Shown here piece after piece: positions 1-8,487 of a stretch of 64,000 nucleotides of DNA. The notes beneath the pieces were generated by a model, which saw only the letters and a program-made list of their open reading frames with translations, ran no database searches and was not told where the DNA came from. This DNA comes from Lachnospiraceae bacterium (GTDB taxonomy: Bacteria; Bacillota; Clostridia; Lachnospirales; Lachnospiraceae), in NCBI GenBank assembly GCA_022647575.1, contig JALCKY010000006.1, forward strand, positions 62,001 through 126,000, given 5' to 3'. Both the position numbers and the translations under genes were made by a program. Positions within the stretch are counted from its first letter, which is position 1. The number at the start of each line of letters is the position of its first letter.

Positions 1-1
1 C

Positions 2-178
2 CGCAGGGTCGAAAACATTCCGGAACCGGATAAAACGCAGAAGACGGAAGAGCACCGCATCAGCGGCGGAGAAGTGATCGACGGGGCCGTGCAGCATACG
101 GCCGGGAACGAAGCACAGCCTTCGGGAGAGGATCCGCAGAAGGAACTGGACATCCGGGATCAGATCAAACCTGTATAG
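2..178 (+). CDS. C-terminal end of an unidentified protein (partial)
   Basis: An open frame enters from the left edge and stops at TAG 176-178. The visible 58 residues are highly charged and rich in Glu, Lys, Asp, Gln and Pro, with no hydrophobic segment, so they look like a flexible hydrophilic tail. I recognise no domain. It is followed by a GC-rich hairpin and then uvrC on the same strand. The frame is supported by coding-like composition and by the terminator-like hairpin just past its stop, but function and N-terminus lie outside the window. Confidence 0.5.
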   Translation, partial: RRVENIPEPDKTQKTEEHRISGGEVIDGAVQHTAGNEAQPSGEDPQKELDIRDQIKPV

Positions 179-194
179 GAAAATGAAAACAGAA

Positions 195-217
195 CCGCCG
201 GGCCGAATGCCCGGCGG
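195..217 (+). terminator. GC-rich hairpin after the first partial gene
   Basis: A perfect 9-bp stem (CCGCCGGGC / GCCCGGCGG) closes a CGAAT loop. The tail (ATTTGATG) has only a short T stretch, so it may be a weak intrinsic terminator or an mRNA 3'-end stabiliser between the partial gene and uvrC. Confidence 0.5.
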
Positions 218-238
218 ATTTGATGCAGCGGAACCAAC

Positions 239-2080
239 ATGACGGATAAGAACGATTTCTCAATTGAAGAAGAACTGAAAAAGCTCCCGGCCAAACCGGG
301 AGTTTATATCATGCACGATGCATCCGATGAGATCATTTACGTGGGGAAAGCGGTCAGCCTGAAAAACCGGGTACGGTCTTATTTCCGGAAGGTCGTGAAC
401 CGCGGGCCGAAGATCGACCGGATGATTTCCAAAATCGATCATTTCGAATACATCGTGACAGACTCTGAACTCGAAGCCCTGGTCCTGGAATCGAATCTGA
501 TCAAGGAATACCGTCCGAAGTACAACACGATGCTGATGGACGACAAGAGCTATCCGTACATTAAGGTGACGCTCGGCGAGAAATACCCGCGGGTGCTTCT
601 GGCGCGCGGCATGAAGAAGGACAGTTCGAAATATTACGGGCCCTACTCCAATGCGGGAGCGGTGCACGATACGATTGACCTGACGCAGAAGGTGTTCGGC
701 ATCCGGCCCTGCAGCAAGAAGATTGACGGGGATGAGAAAATACGGCCGTGCCTTTATTATCACATCGGGCAGTGTCCGGCTCCCTGCGACGGGAAAATCT
801 CGGAAGAGGAATACCGCGCAAATGCGGAGAGGGCGGTTGCCTTCTTGAACGGAAATGACAGGCAGGTAACGGATGAGCTGACGGCAAAGATGAACGCCGC
901 CTCCGAAGCGATGCGCTTTGAAGAGGCAGCGGGATACCGGGATCTTCTGGAAAGCATCCGCCAGATCGGCGAGAGACAGAAAATCACCGGTACGGACGGA
1001 GACGACCGCGACGTCATCGCCATTGCGATGGAAGACCGGGATGCCGTCGTGCAGGTTTATTTCGTGCGCGGGGGAAAGCTGATCGGAAGGGAGCATTTCT
1101 ATCTGACGGCGGATGATACGGACGACCCGAAGTCCGTGCTCAGAAGCTTCATTTCCCAGTACTATGCGGGGACGCCGTTCATCCCGAAGGAAATGATGCT
1201 GAAAGAGGATATCGAAGACAGGGCGCTTCTCGAAGAATGGCTCTCCGGAAAGAAAGGTTCGCGCGTCACGATCCGGATTCCGCAGAAGGGCATGAAGGAG
1301 AAACTGACGGAGATGGCGGAAGAGAATGCCAGGCTCGTCCTGTCCCGCGACCGGGAGAGAATGAAGAGGGAAGACAGCCGGACACTGGGAGCGGTCAGGG
1401 AAATTTCTTCCCTGCTCGGCATTCCGTCGGCCGGACGCATCGAGGCTTTTGATATCTCGAATATCAGCGGCTTTGAATCGGTCGGTTCGATGATCGTTTA
1501 TGAAAAAGGAAAACCGAAGAGAACGGACTACCGGAAATTCCGAATCAAGAGCGTCCGGGGCGCAGACGATTACGCCAGCATGGAAGAAGTGCTGACGCGG
1601 CGTTTTAAACGGGCGAAGGAAGAATCGCAGGGTTTTGAAAAGATGCCGGACCTGATTCTGATGGACGGAGGTAAGGGACAGGTCAATGTCGCGCTGCGCG
1701 TGCTCGGGGAAATGGAACTGTGCATACCGGTCGCGGGCATGGTGAAAGACGACTTCCACCGTACGCGCGGACTTTATTTTCATGATACGGAGATGCCGAT
1801 CGACCGTTCCTCGGAAGGCTTCAAGCTGATCACGCGGATCCAGGATGAGGCGCACCGCTTCGCGATTGAATACCACCGGCTGCTCCGCAGCAAGGAACAG
1901 GTGCATTCGGTGCTGGATGATATTGAGGGCATCGGGCCTGCGCGCAGAAGGGCTCTTATGAAGAGTTTTGAATCGATTGAAAAACTCCGCGGCGCATCGG
2001 TTGAAGAGCTGGCCGGGACACCTTCCATGAATGAGAAAGCTGCCCGTACGGTTTGGTCTTTTTTTCATGAATCACGTTGA
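239..2080 (+). CDS. uvrC: UvrABC excinuclease subunit C
   Basis: Makes the dual incisions of nucleotide excision repair after UvrA/UvrB load on damaged DNA; cytosolic. The 613-residue length is normal for UvrC. Seen in order: a GIY-YIG nuclease domain at the N-terminus ([19 protein letters not shown], about residues 20-38), a UVR UvrB-contact motif near residues 205-235, the RNase H-like C-terminal endonuclease region ([11 protein letters not shown] near 405), and tandem helix-hairpin-helix DNA-binding motifs at the end ([17 protein letters not shown]). The ATG at 239 has only a weak Shine-Dalgarno. hprK follows after 50 bp with its own likely promoter, an order seen in other Clostridia. Confidence 0.97.
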   Translation: MTDKNDFSIEEELKKLPAKPGVYIMHDASDEIIYVGKAVSLKNRVRSYFRKVVNRGPKIDRMISKIDHFEYIVTDSELEALVLESNLIKEYRPKYNTMLMDDKSYPYIKVTLGEKYPRVLLARGMKKDSSKYYGPYSNAGAVHDTIDLTQKVFGIRPCSKKIDGDEKIRPCLYYHIGQCPAPCDGKISEEEYRANAERAVAFLNGNDRQVTDELTAKMNAASEAMRFEEAAGYRDLLESIRQIGERQKITGTDGDDRDVIAIAMEDRDAVVQVYFVRGGKLIGREHFYLTADDTDDPKSVLRSFISQYYAGTPFIPKEMMLKEDIEDRALLEEWLSGKKGSRVTIRIPQKGMKEKLTEMAEENARLVLSRDRERMKREDSRTLGAVREISSLLGIPSAGRIEAFDISNISGFESVGSMIVYEKGKPKRTDYRKFRIKSVRGADDYASMEEVLTRRFKRAKEESQGFEKMPDLILMDGGKGQVNVALRVLGEMELCIPVAGMVKDDFHRTRGLYFHDTEMPIDRSSEGFKLITRIQDEAHRFAIEYHRLLRSKEQVHSVLDDIEGIGPARRRALMKSFESIEKLRGASVEELAGTPSMNEKAARTVWSFFHESR

Positions 2081-2105
2081 GATAAAATCATGATTATGAT
2101 AAACT
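2077..2105 (+). promoter_or_regulatory. Predicted sigma-A promoter for hprK
   Basis: TTGAGA (2077-2082), a 17-bp spacer, then TAAACT (2100-2105). The -35 overlaps the uvrC stop codon and the box pair sits 26 bp before the hprK ATG, giving hprK-glk a promoter separate from uvrC. Confidence 0.5.
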
Positions 2106-2130
2106 AATCTTTGCGGGAGGAAGGAAACTT

Positions 2131-3063
2131 ATGAATACAGTCGCTTTGTCAAAGCTGGCGGATTCGCTTCATCTTAAGAATCTGACGCCGGAAATCGATA
2201 TGAGCAAAATCGAACTTACGACTCCGGATATCAACAGGCCGGCACTTCAGCTGGCAGGCTATTACGAACATTTCGCACATGAACGCGTACAGATCATCGG
2301 GTATGTCGAATATACCTATATCATGCAGATGGATGTGCAGGAACGTTCAAAATCCTACGAAAAATTCATGTCCAGCGGAATCCCCTGCGTCATTTTCACG
2401 ACACTGACGGAACCGTCCGAGGACATGCTCGAGATTTCAAGAAAGTATAAAGTCCCGACTCTGGTGACGGAGCGGACGACCAGCGGCTTCATGGCGGAGA
2501 TCATCCGCTGGCTGGGCGTGGAGCTGGCGCCGAGCATTTCCATCCACGGGGTTCTCGTCGATGTCTACGGCGAAGGCGTGCTGATCATGGGAGAAAGCGG
2601 AATCGGGAAGAGCGAAGCTGCTCTGGAGCTGGTCCGCCGCGGACACCGTCTCGTCAGTGATGACGTCGTCGTGATCCGCAAGGTTTCCGATGTCACTTTA
2701 GTCGGATCCGCACCGGACGTCACCAGACATTTCATTGAACTGCGGGGCATCGGAATCATTGACGTCAAAACCCTTTACGGTGTTGAGCATGTGAAGGATA
2801 CGCAGCAGATCGATCTGGTCATCAAGTTCGAGGAATGGGACAAGGACCGTGAATATGACCGTCTCGGACTCGAAGAAGAATATACGGAATTTCTGGGAAA
2901 TAAAATCGTATGCCATTCCATCCCGATCCGTCCGGGCAGAAACCTGGCCGTCATTGCGGAAACGGCGGCTGTCAATCACCGCCAGAAGAAGATGGGCTCC
3001 AATGCGGCGCAGGAGCTTCTCCGCCGCGTGCAGCAGAATATCTCTTCCAAGAAAGGAGAATAA
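2131..3063 (+). CDS. hprK: HPr kinase/phosphorylase
   Basis: Phosphorylates and dephosphorylates Ser46 of HPr (and Crh where present), the switch for carbon catabolite repression in Bacillota. The 310-residue length matches the family. The C-terminal kinase domain shows the P-loop GESGIGKS at residues 154-161, the catalytic SDD at 176-178 and the HprK signature around ELRGIGIIDVKTLYG; His139 precedes the core. The start has an ideal GGGAGGAAGG Shine-Dalgarno. The downstream ROK glucokinase starts 3 bp after the stop, so HPr regulation and sugar phosphorylation are translationally linked. Its presence implies a PTS elsewhere in the genome. Confidence 0.97.
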   Translation: MNTVALSKLADSLHLKNLTPEIDMSKIELTTPDINRPALQLAGYYEHFAHERVQIIGYVEYTYIMQMDVQERSKSYEKFMSSGIPCVIFTTLTEPSEDMLEISRKYKVPTLVTERTTSGFMAEIIRWLGVELAPSISIHGVLVDVYGEGVLIMGESGIGKSEAALELVRRGHRLVSDDVVVIRKVSDVTLVGSAPDVTRHFIELRGIGIIDVKTLYGVEHVKDTQQIDLVIKFEEWDKDREYDRLGLEEEYTEFLGNKIVCHSIPIRPGRNLAVIAETAAVNHRQKKMGSNAAQELLRRVQQNISSKKGE

Positions 3064-3065
3064 CC

Positions 3066-4016
3066 TTGTCAGAATACTGCTTCGGTATTGACGTCGGAGG
3101 AACGACTGTCAAGTGCGGTCTCTTTAAGAAAGACGGTACGCTGGTTGAGAAATGGGAGATACCCACCCGTCAGGAAAATGGCGGCGATCAGATCCTGCCG
3201 GATGTAGCCGCGACGATTCTGGCCAAGATGGCGGAAAAGGAAATCACCGCGGACAATGTCAGCGGAGTCGGCATCGGAATTCCGGGACCCGTCCGCAGCG
3301 GCGTGGCGGCTGTGGCCGTCAATCTCCACTGGGGTGAAACGAAGGTGGAGGAAATTCTTTCCGGCCTCACCGGGCTCCGTGTGCGTGCAGAAAATGATGC
3401 CAATGTCGCAGCTCTGGGCGAGATGTGGCAGGGCGGCGGTGTCGGCAGGAAGAACCTGATCCTCGTGACTCTGGGGACAGGAATCGGCGGCGGCATCATC
3501 GTGGACGGACGCATCGTTGAAGGGGCTCATGGCTCCGGCGGCGAAATCGGACATGCCCATGTCGATGACAGCATCACGGATCCGTGCAACTGCGGAAACT
3601 GCGGCTGCCTTGAACAGGTCGCTTCCGCGACGGGCATCGTGCGTCTGGCGAAGGAAGAAATCAAGAAGCATCCGGAGATGAATTCTCCGCTTCAGAGGGA
3701 TGATTCCCTGAATTCAAGAAATGTTTTTGCGGCATACCGTGACGGCGATCCGCTGGCGGACATCATCGTCAATCGTTTCGCCCATTACCTGGGATTTGCC
3801 CTTTCGACCTTTGCAGCCGTAACGGATCCGGAAGCTATTATTATCGGCGGCGGAGTGAGCAAGGCAGGGCAGCCGCTGATCGATATCGTCAGCCGCTACT
3901 ACCGCGAGAAAGCTTTTTCAGGCTGCAGGAATACGCCTCTGGTTCTGGCAAAGCTGGGAAATGATGCAGGTATCTACGGATCCGCGTACATGGTATCCGG
4001 TACGGCGGATTTCTGA
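3066..4016 (+). CDS. glk: ROK-family glucokinase
   Basis: ATP-dependent phosphorylation of glucose or a related hexose. The 316-residue ROK fold starts at TTG 3066, with AGGAGA placed 6 bp upstream inside the end of hprK; longer upstream readings only run through hprK. Seen: N-terminal phosphate-binding DVGGTTVKCGLF, ATP-site GTGIGGGIIVDG and the ROK zinc motif CNCGNCGCLEQ (near residues 177-187), with the upstream His expected in the substrate-binding loop (GEIGHAHV). Distance and start choice point to co-transcription with hprK. Glucose specificity is inferred from family and length; a ManNAc or fructose kinase is possible but less likely. Confidence 0.88.
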   Translation: MSEYCFGIDVGGTTVKCGLFKKDGTLVEKWEIPTRQENGGDQILPDVAATILAKMAEKEITADNVSGVGIGIPGPVRSGVAAVAVNLHWGETKVEEILSGLTGLRVRAENDANVAALGEMWQGGGVGRKNLILVTLGTGIGGGIIVDGRIVEGAHGSGGEIGHAHVDDSITDPCNCGNCGCLEQVASATGIVRLAKEEIKKHPEMNSPLQRDDSLNSRNVFAAYRDGDPLADIIVNRFAHYLGFALSTFAAVTDPEAIIIGGGVSKAGQPLIDIVSRYYREKAFSGCRNTPLVLAKLGNDAGIYGSAYMVSGTADF

Positions 4017-4044
4017 TCCGCTGTATTCCGAAAAATCAACTTCA

Positions 4045-6615
4045 TTACTGAGATTCTGAAGCCGGCTCCCCGTTCAGCGGATTAACGTCTGTTGACTGGG
4101 GGGCCGGAGTTTCTTCCGGAACGGATGAAGTATCGGATGCCGGGACGGACTCGGCCGCGGAAGAAGTATCCGGAACCGATGTTTCCGGCGTCGGGGTCGG
4201 CGTCAGGGATTCGGTCGGTGTCGGAGTCGGCGTCAGGGATTCGGTCGGCGTCGGTGTCGGGGTCGGCGTGGCGGTTCCGCCTCCTCCGCCGTGCTCATTG
4301 CAGTACTTGGTCGGAGCCGTGTCATCAGAGAAATATTCCGTGGTTTTCGGGCATCCGCTGCGGGCCAGAAGTCCGGTCTCCGAGCAGATGGTTACCTTTT
4401 TCACGTCGTCCGGAACTTCAAAATCCGTGATCAGCTGATCCTCGGAAATCTGCGTCATGATTTTTTTCCATAAGAGCTTGTGATATTCACGCGCGTCATC
4501 CGCCAGTTTTTCGTTGTTGTCATAGCCGGACCAGATTCCGCAGGTGTAATACGGAGTATAGCCGACGAACCACAGATCGTTGTATGCGGAAGTCGTTCCG
4601 GTCTTGCCGGCGACAGGCATGCCGCTGTCCAGTTTGACGGCGGTTCCGGTGCCTTTTGTCACGACGTCTTCCATCGCGCTGGTCAGAAGATAAGCCGTGC
4701 TGTCGGAAATGGCCCTGCTTTCTTCCGGCGTATTGTCGATGACGGTATTCCCGTACTGATCGGTAATCTTTGTATAGAACAGAGGCTTGATGTATTCGCC
4801 GCTGTTGGCGACAGCCGCATAGGCAGCCGTCAGCTCCAGGTTGGAAACACCGTTGTAAATACCGCCGAGTGCGAGAGGCTGGTAGACATCATTGTTTTTA
4901 CTAAGAGTGGTAAAACCGAATTTCAGAAGCTGATTGAAGGCGGCCAGAGGCGTGATGTCCGTGATGCATTTGACGGCAACGACGTTGACGGATTTCGTGA
5001 TGGCCGTGCGGATCGTGATCGGTCCCAGATAATTGCCGGATTCCGCATCGTTGACGGCACGTCCGTTGGAGTACGTGTACGGTTCGTCCGTGTAGACCGT
5101 GGCGAGCGTCATGTCATCGTCATTGAGGGCTGTCGCATACGTGGAAAGAATCTTGAAAGTGGAGCCAGGCTGGCGGGTCGTATTCGTGGCACGGTTCAGC
5201 GTCAGGGACGCCGTCTTTTCGCCGCGTCCTCCTTCGATCGCTTTGACGTAGCCGGTATGCTGGTCCATGATGACGATGGAAGACTGAGGCTCCGGTGAGA
5301 AGCTGGTCCTTTCCGCCACGATCGTATCCGTGCTCTTTACCACATGGCTCTTGTAATCGTCAATGCAGGCCTGTGCCTCCTCTGTTGTATCGAAGAGAAG
5401 CTGGAATTCCGGATTCCCGTTGTCGCGGTAGTATTTCCGCAGCATTTCCTTGCTGTAATTGGTGATTTTTCCGTCCGCATCCTTGACGGAGAGAGCCCAG
5501 TCAAAACTGTACTGGACACCTGCCGGGAAATTTGATTCATCCGTATATTCTTTGTCGCAGATGCTCTGGATGTTCTGATCCTGCGTCGTATAGATCCGCA
5601 GGCCGCCGGAATAAAGCATCTGGTAAGCCTGCTTTTCCGTATAGCCCTTCTGACTCTCCAGATCCTGGACGACCTGTTCCGTCAGCTCATCCACGAAATA
5701 AGAATAGACGGTGCTGGTTTCTTCCTGTACTTTCTGGGCTTCGGCAATGCGGGTGTAGACATCGTCCGCCTCTGCCTCATCCATCTGTGCCTGCGTGATG
5801 TATCCCTGCTCGACCATTCTGGTCAGGACTTTCTTGCGCCGCTCCGCATTGTAATCGGGATGGCGGATCGGGTTGTATTTCGCAGGGTTCTGCGAAATGC
5901 CGGCAATGACCGCGCACTCGGAAAGCGTCAGGTCCTGGACATTTTTATTGAAATATTTCTTGGCGGCAGCCTGCACGCCGTAAGTGCCGGCCCCCAGATT
6001 GATCGTATTGAGATAGTTTTCGAGAATCAGGTTCTTGTCCTTGATTTTTTCTTCCAGAAGAACAGCCAGATACTGTTCCTGGAACTTTCGCTTGACCCGG
6101 TCGACCAGGGACTTCTCCTGTGTCCAGGTCGTAAAGACATTGTTTTTCAGAAGCTGCTGGGTAATGGTGCTGGCGCCTTCCGTGAAACGGAACTTGTTTT
6201 TAACGCCGGTCAGAAGCGCACGGATAATGCCGCGGATGTCGATGCCGTTGTGCTGATAGAAGCGTTCGTCTTCGATGGCGACCACGGCATGCTGCAGGTC
6301 GACGGGAACATTGTCGATGGAGACAGCCATGCGGTTCGCATTGGAAGAGACGAGTTTCTGCATCTGGTTGCCGTCGGAATCGTAGACGAAGGTTGCAAAG
6401 CCGGTGGGGGAAATGCTGATGCTGTCGATGTCCGGGGCATTTGCGATGATTCCCCGGATGACGCCGACGGAACCGCAGACGGCAATGACGCAGATGGCAA
6501 TGACCGTAAAGAAGATTGCACGCACCGCAATTGCGCCCACGCGTTTTTCTGCCGCCTGGGAAGATGAGTCAAGCATGTCCTTTTTATATTCAATACTGTG
6601 TCTGCTGAAATTCAT
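4045..6615 (-). CDS. Class A penicillin-binding protein (transglycosylase/transpeptidase, PBP1a type)
   Basis: Bifunctional peptidoglycan synthase of 856 residues. A cytoplasmic stub and one N-terminal membrane anchor (about 29-55) precede a GT51 glycosyltransferase domain with EDERFY (catalytic Glu115). The transpeptidase shows STFK (Ser485 nucleophile), SVN and KTGT (Lys671). The C-terminus carries a PASTA-less tail of Thr-Pro repeats split by ESL (DNA repeat about 4190-4270), then a Ser/Thr/Pro/Glu-rich end likely exposed in the wall. A -10 box lies 6 bp upstream of this ATG, so either the mRNA is leaderless or the start is Met14 (6576). Convergent with glk, divergent from yigZ. Confidence 0.93.
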   Translation of the reverse strand: MNFSRHSIEYKKDMLDSSSQAAEKRVGAIAVRAIFFTVIAICVIAVCGSVGVIRGIIANAPDIDSISISPTGFATFVYDSDGNQMQKLVSSNANRMAVSIDNVPVDLQHAVVAIEDERFYQHNGIDIRGIIRALLTGVKNKFRFTEGASTITQQLLKNNVFTTWTQEKSLVDRVKRKFQEQYLAVLLEEKIKDKNLILENYLNTINLGAGTYGVQAAAKKYFNKNVQDLTLSECAVIAGISQNPAKYNPIRHPDYNAERRKKVLTRMVEQGYITQAQMDEAEADDVYTRIAEAQKVQEETSTVYSYFVDELTEQVVQDLESQKGYTEKQAYQMLYSGGLRIYTTQDQNIQSICDKEYTDESNFPAGVQYSFDWALSVKDADGKITNYSKEMLRKYYRDNGNPEFQLLFDTTEEAQACIDDYKSHVVKSTDTIVAERTSFSPEPQSSIVIMDQHTGYVKAIEGGRGEKTASLTLNRATNTTRQPGSTFKILSTYATALNDDDMTLATVYTDEPYTYSNGRAVNDAESGNYLGPITIRTAITKSVNVVAVKCITDITPLAAFNQLLKFGFTTLSKNNDVYQPLALGGIYNGVSNLELTAAYAAVANSGEYIKPLFYTKITDQYGNTVIDNTPEESRAISDSTAYLLTSAMEDVVTKGTGTAVKLDSGMPVAGKTGTTSAYNDLWFVGYTPYYTCGIWSGYDNNEKLADDAREYHKLLWKKIMTQISEDQLITDFEVPDDVKKVTICSETGLLARSGCPKTTEYFSDDTAPTKYCNEHGGGGGTATPTPTPTPTESLTPTPTPTESLTPTPTPETSVPDTSSAAESVPASDTSSVPEETPAPQSTDVNPLNGEPASESQ

Positions 6616-6621
6616 GGCTCA

Positions 6622-6627
6622 ATTATA
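6622..6627 (-). promoter_or_regulatory. -10 box for the PBP gene, placed for a leaderless transcript
   Basis: On the minus strand TATAAT is followed by only six bases (TGAGCC) before the PBP ATG. There is no Shine-Dalgarno. The -35 is poor (T-rich stretch 17 bp upstream). If this box is used, transcription starts at or next to the A of the ATG. Confidence 0.45.
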
Positions 6628-6712
6628 GCAAAAGAAGCGGGTAAAAAAAAGGAATCGGCTGAAGAGTTCACAAATTTTGAGCGGCGGGCACGGGGCAGAA
6701 CGGCGAAAAAAG

Positions 6713-6741
6713 GTTACAAGGCGGGGAAAATAGGTTAGAAT
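6713..6741 (+). promoter_or_regulatory. Predicted promoter for yigZ, placed for a leaderless transcript
   Basis: GTTACA (6713-6718), 17-bp spacer, TAGAAT (6736-6741). The ATG at 6749 comes 7 bp after the -10, so the first transcribed base would be at or next to the start codon. No Shine-Dalgarno is visible. Confidence 0.45.
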
Positions 6742-6748
6742 AGTGAGC

Positions 6749-7405
6749 ATGAGCGAAGGAAGAAAAACCGTATACCGGGGCGCATCCGCTGAAATCACCG
6801 AGAAGAAGTCACGCTTCATCGGTGCGGTTTCGCATGCGGAATCCGAGGCGGAAGCCCTTGCTTTCCTGGAATCGCAGCGAAAGCTCTATTACGATGCCCG
6901 GCACCACTGCTCTGCATTTCTTACGGGAAATGGATCTGAAACGGTCCGTTCCAACGATGACGGAGAGCCCGGCGGATCTGCCGGACGTCCGATCCTCTCG
7001 GTTCTGGAAGGAGTGGGACTCCATGATACGGTCTGCGTCGTCACGCGCTATTTCGGCGGGACGCTGCTGGGTGTCGGAGGTCTGATCCGTGCCTATACCT
7101 CCGCTGCGCAGGAAGCGCTGAAGGCAGCAGAGCTGATTGAAAAATTCCGGGGAGAAGTGACTGCCGTGACAGCGGACTATTCTTCGGACGGAAAACTGAA
7201 ATACCTGTTTGCCGAACGAAAGATTCCGGTTCTCGGAACCGAATACGGGAGCAGCGTTACGACGAGGCTTCTGGTTCCGGAAGATGAGTGCGAAGGGCTG
7301 ATTCATCTGATAACGGAAACGACCGGCGGGCGTGCGGAAATCGTAAAGGAAAAAGAAATCGTCTATGGTATGGCCGACGGAAAACTGGTCCTTCCGGAGA
7401 CATGA
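6749..7405 (+). CDS. yigZ: YigZ/IMPACT family protein
   Basis: IMPACT-family protein of 218 residues. The N-terminal UPF0029 domain is recognised from KSRFIGAV, the DARHHCSAF segment and NDDGEPGGSAGRPIL, followed by the conserved VVTRYFGGTLLGVGGLIRAY. The C-terminal DUF1949 ferredoxin-like domain follows. Eukaryotic IMPACT inhibits Gcn2; the bacterial role is not settled, though RNA or ribosome binding is suspected. A GTG at 6743 is in frame two codons earlier; I prefer ATG 6749 because of the promoter position. Divergent from the PBP gene and convergent with ppiB across a terminator. Confidence 0.9.
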   Translation: MSEGRKTVYRGASAEITEKKSRFIGAVSHAESEAEALAFLESQRKLYYDARHHCSAFLTGNGSETVRSNDDGEPGGSAGRPILSVLEGVGLHDTVCVVTRYFGGTLLGVGGLIRAYTSAAQEALKAAELIEKFRGEVTAVTADYSSDGKLKYLFAERKIPVLGTEYGSSVTTRLLVPEDECEGLIHLITETTGGRAEIVKEKEIVYGMADGKLVLPET

Positions 7406-7440
7406 AAAAAGGAGCTTCTGCCAAAAGGCGGAGGCTCCTT
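7405..7440 (-). terminator. Intrinsic terminator between convergent yigZ and ppiB
   Basis: A 13-bp stem with G-T pairs (arms near 7410-7422 and 7427-7439, AAAA loop). Read on the minus strand it is followed by TTTTTT, so it best serves the cyclophilin gene. It overlaps the yigZ stop codon. Confidence 0.8.
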
Positions 7441-7456
7441 CTGCATGCAGGATGCC

Positions 7457-7975
7457 TTATGCTTTTTTCGGTTCCGGATAATCCGTCCCGAAGGTCTCGA
7501 CCGTCATCTTCTCGATGACCTGATCAGTCTTCGGACGGTCGCTGTAATCGGTATCTGTTCCGGCAATCTTATCCACGACGTCCATGCCTTCGGTGATTTT
7601 TCCGAAAGCGGCATAGGAGCCGTCAAGGTGCGGCGCGTCTTTATGCATGATGAAGAACTGGGAGCCGGCAGAATCCGGATCCATTGAGCGGGCCATGGAA
7701 AGCACGCCTTCCGTATGCTTCAGCTTGTTGGTAAAGCCGTTGGATGTGAACTCGCCCTTGATCTCATATCCGGGGCCGCCCATTCCGGTGCCGTCCGGGC
7801 ATCCGCCCTGTATCATGAAGCCGGGAATGACGCGGTGGAAAATAAGACCGTTATAGAAGCCTTTTTTTATCAGGCTGATGAAGTTGTTGACGGTGTTCGG
7901 AGCGACATCGGGATAGAGTTCTGCTTTCATGATGCCGCCGTCTTTCATTTGTATCGTAACGACTGGATTCGACAT
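7457..7975 (-). CDS. Cyclophilin-type peptidyl-prolyl cis-trans isomerase
   Basis: Catalyses proline isomerisation during folding; no signal peptide, so cytosolic. The 172-residue product has the cyclophilin core: FHRVIPGFMIQGG with the catalytic Arg, the GSQFFIM segment, then HLDGSYAAFGKITEGMDVVDKI. The start at ATG 7975 is chosen because GGAGG lies 7 bases upstream; a longer in-frame extension would read back through the promoter. It is single-gene, ended by a strong terminator, and driven by two near-identical tandem promoters (see 8001-8128), which suggests high or buffered expression. Confidence 0.95.
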   Translation of the reverse strand: MSNPVVTIQMKDGGIMKAELYPDVAPNTVNNFISLIKKGFYNGLIFHRVIPGFMIQGGCPDGTGMGGPGYEIKGEFTSNGFTNKLKHTEGVLSMARSMDPDSAGSQFFIMHKDAPHLDGSYAAFGKITEGMDVVDKIAGTDTDYSDRPKTDQVIEKMTVETFGTDYPEPKKA

Positions 7976-8000
7976 GGCAACCTCCGTAACTTTTCTTTTC

Positions 8001-8128
8001 CGCTCATTATACCCTTGCCGGCCCGCCGCCGCAAGTATCTGACGGCACACAAGCCTTCAGCCGGAGAACATCTTCTGCGCTCATTATACCCTTGCCGGCC
8101 CGTCGCCGCAAGTATGTGACGGCACACA
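8001..8128 (-). promoter_or_regulatory. Tandem duplicated promoters upstream of the cyclophilin gene
   Basis: A 51-bp direct repeat occurs at 8001-8051 and 8078-8128 (period 77 bp, two mismatches). On the minus strand each copy carries TTGCGG, a 17-bp spacer and TATAAT (boxes at 8029-8034/8006-8011 and 8106-8111/8083-8088). Both point at the cyclophilin start at 7975. The 26 bp between copies is unique. This is a duplicated promoter unit, not just repeated filler. Confidence 0.8.
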
Positions 8129-8137
8129 TCCGCCGTC

Positions 8138-8181
8138 ATCGCATCGTGCAGAAATGCCGGCGAAGCTGACGCTATCGTCAT
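8138..8181. repeat. Dispersed intergenic repeat, copy 1
   Basis: About 44 bp that match the reverse complement of 24122-24164 at roughly 38 of 44 positions, and its first 20 or so bases also match 24314-24334 directly. It contains CATCGCATCG, CAGAAATGCCG and CGCTATCGTCA. It lies in the gene-free stretch between the cyclophilin promoters and tsaE. No coding potential is seen. The rest of 8182-8248 holds a T7 run (8221-8227) and nothing else I recognise. Confidence 0.65.
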
Positions 8182-8248
8182 CAGGCAGAACCTCCGACTC
8201 CCGTCTGTAGTTAGAACTCCTTTTTTTCGTCAGCCCTCCCGGACAGCC

Positions 8249-8405
8249 GATGCACAGGTTCATCCGGCAGCGGCGTGTTCCGTGAGAGGGCGTCCGAGGA
8301 GGCCGGTACACGGCGAGGTCATATCGAGCCGATGTACCGCTGCACGACGAGCGAGCGGGAGCGTCCCGAGCACGGAATATGCCGTGCGGATGAACCGTAC
8401 GCATC
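8249..8405. repeat. Large imperfect palindrome upstream of tsaE
   Basis: Outer arms GATGC/GCATC (8249-8253, 8401-8405) and GGTTCATCCG/CGGATGAACC (8257-8266, 8387-8396) continue through TTCCGTG/CACGGAA (8277-8283, 8371-8377) with two bulged G and two G-T pairs. An inner stem CGGTACA/TGTACCG (8304-8310, 8333-8339) extends into CGGC/GCCG, and a side hairpin CGGGA-GCG-TCCCG sits near 8356-8368. It ends just before the tsaE promoter. It may be a structured RNA, a mobile-element relic or a repetitive palindromic element. Confidence 0.65.
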
Positions 8406-8428
8406 ACCTGTCCCTCAGGCGTCCGGCG

Positions 8429-8457
8429 TTGTGCGGCGCGGCCGGTTGTGCTATACT
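8429..8457 (+). promoter_or_regulatory. Predicted promoter of the tsaE operon
   Basis: TTGTGC (8429-8434), 17-bp spacer, TATACT (8452-8457), 30 bp before the tsaE ATG. It would drive the overlapping genes that follow, at least through ispD. Confidence 0.6.
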
Positions 8458-8487
8458 GAAATCCACCGAATAGACGAGGAAAAAGAT

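Noticed and set aside
260-2068. A 602-codon open frame on the minus strand opposite uvrC
   Set aside because: It mirrors the UvrC frame, has a His/Arg/Phe-rich composition with no domain, and uvrC is unmistakable.
4190-4270. Tandem DNA repeat near the end of the PBP gene as a separate element
   Set aside because: It simply encodes the Thr-Pro and ESL repeats of the protein's C-terminal tail.
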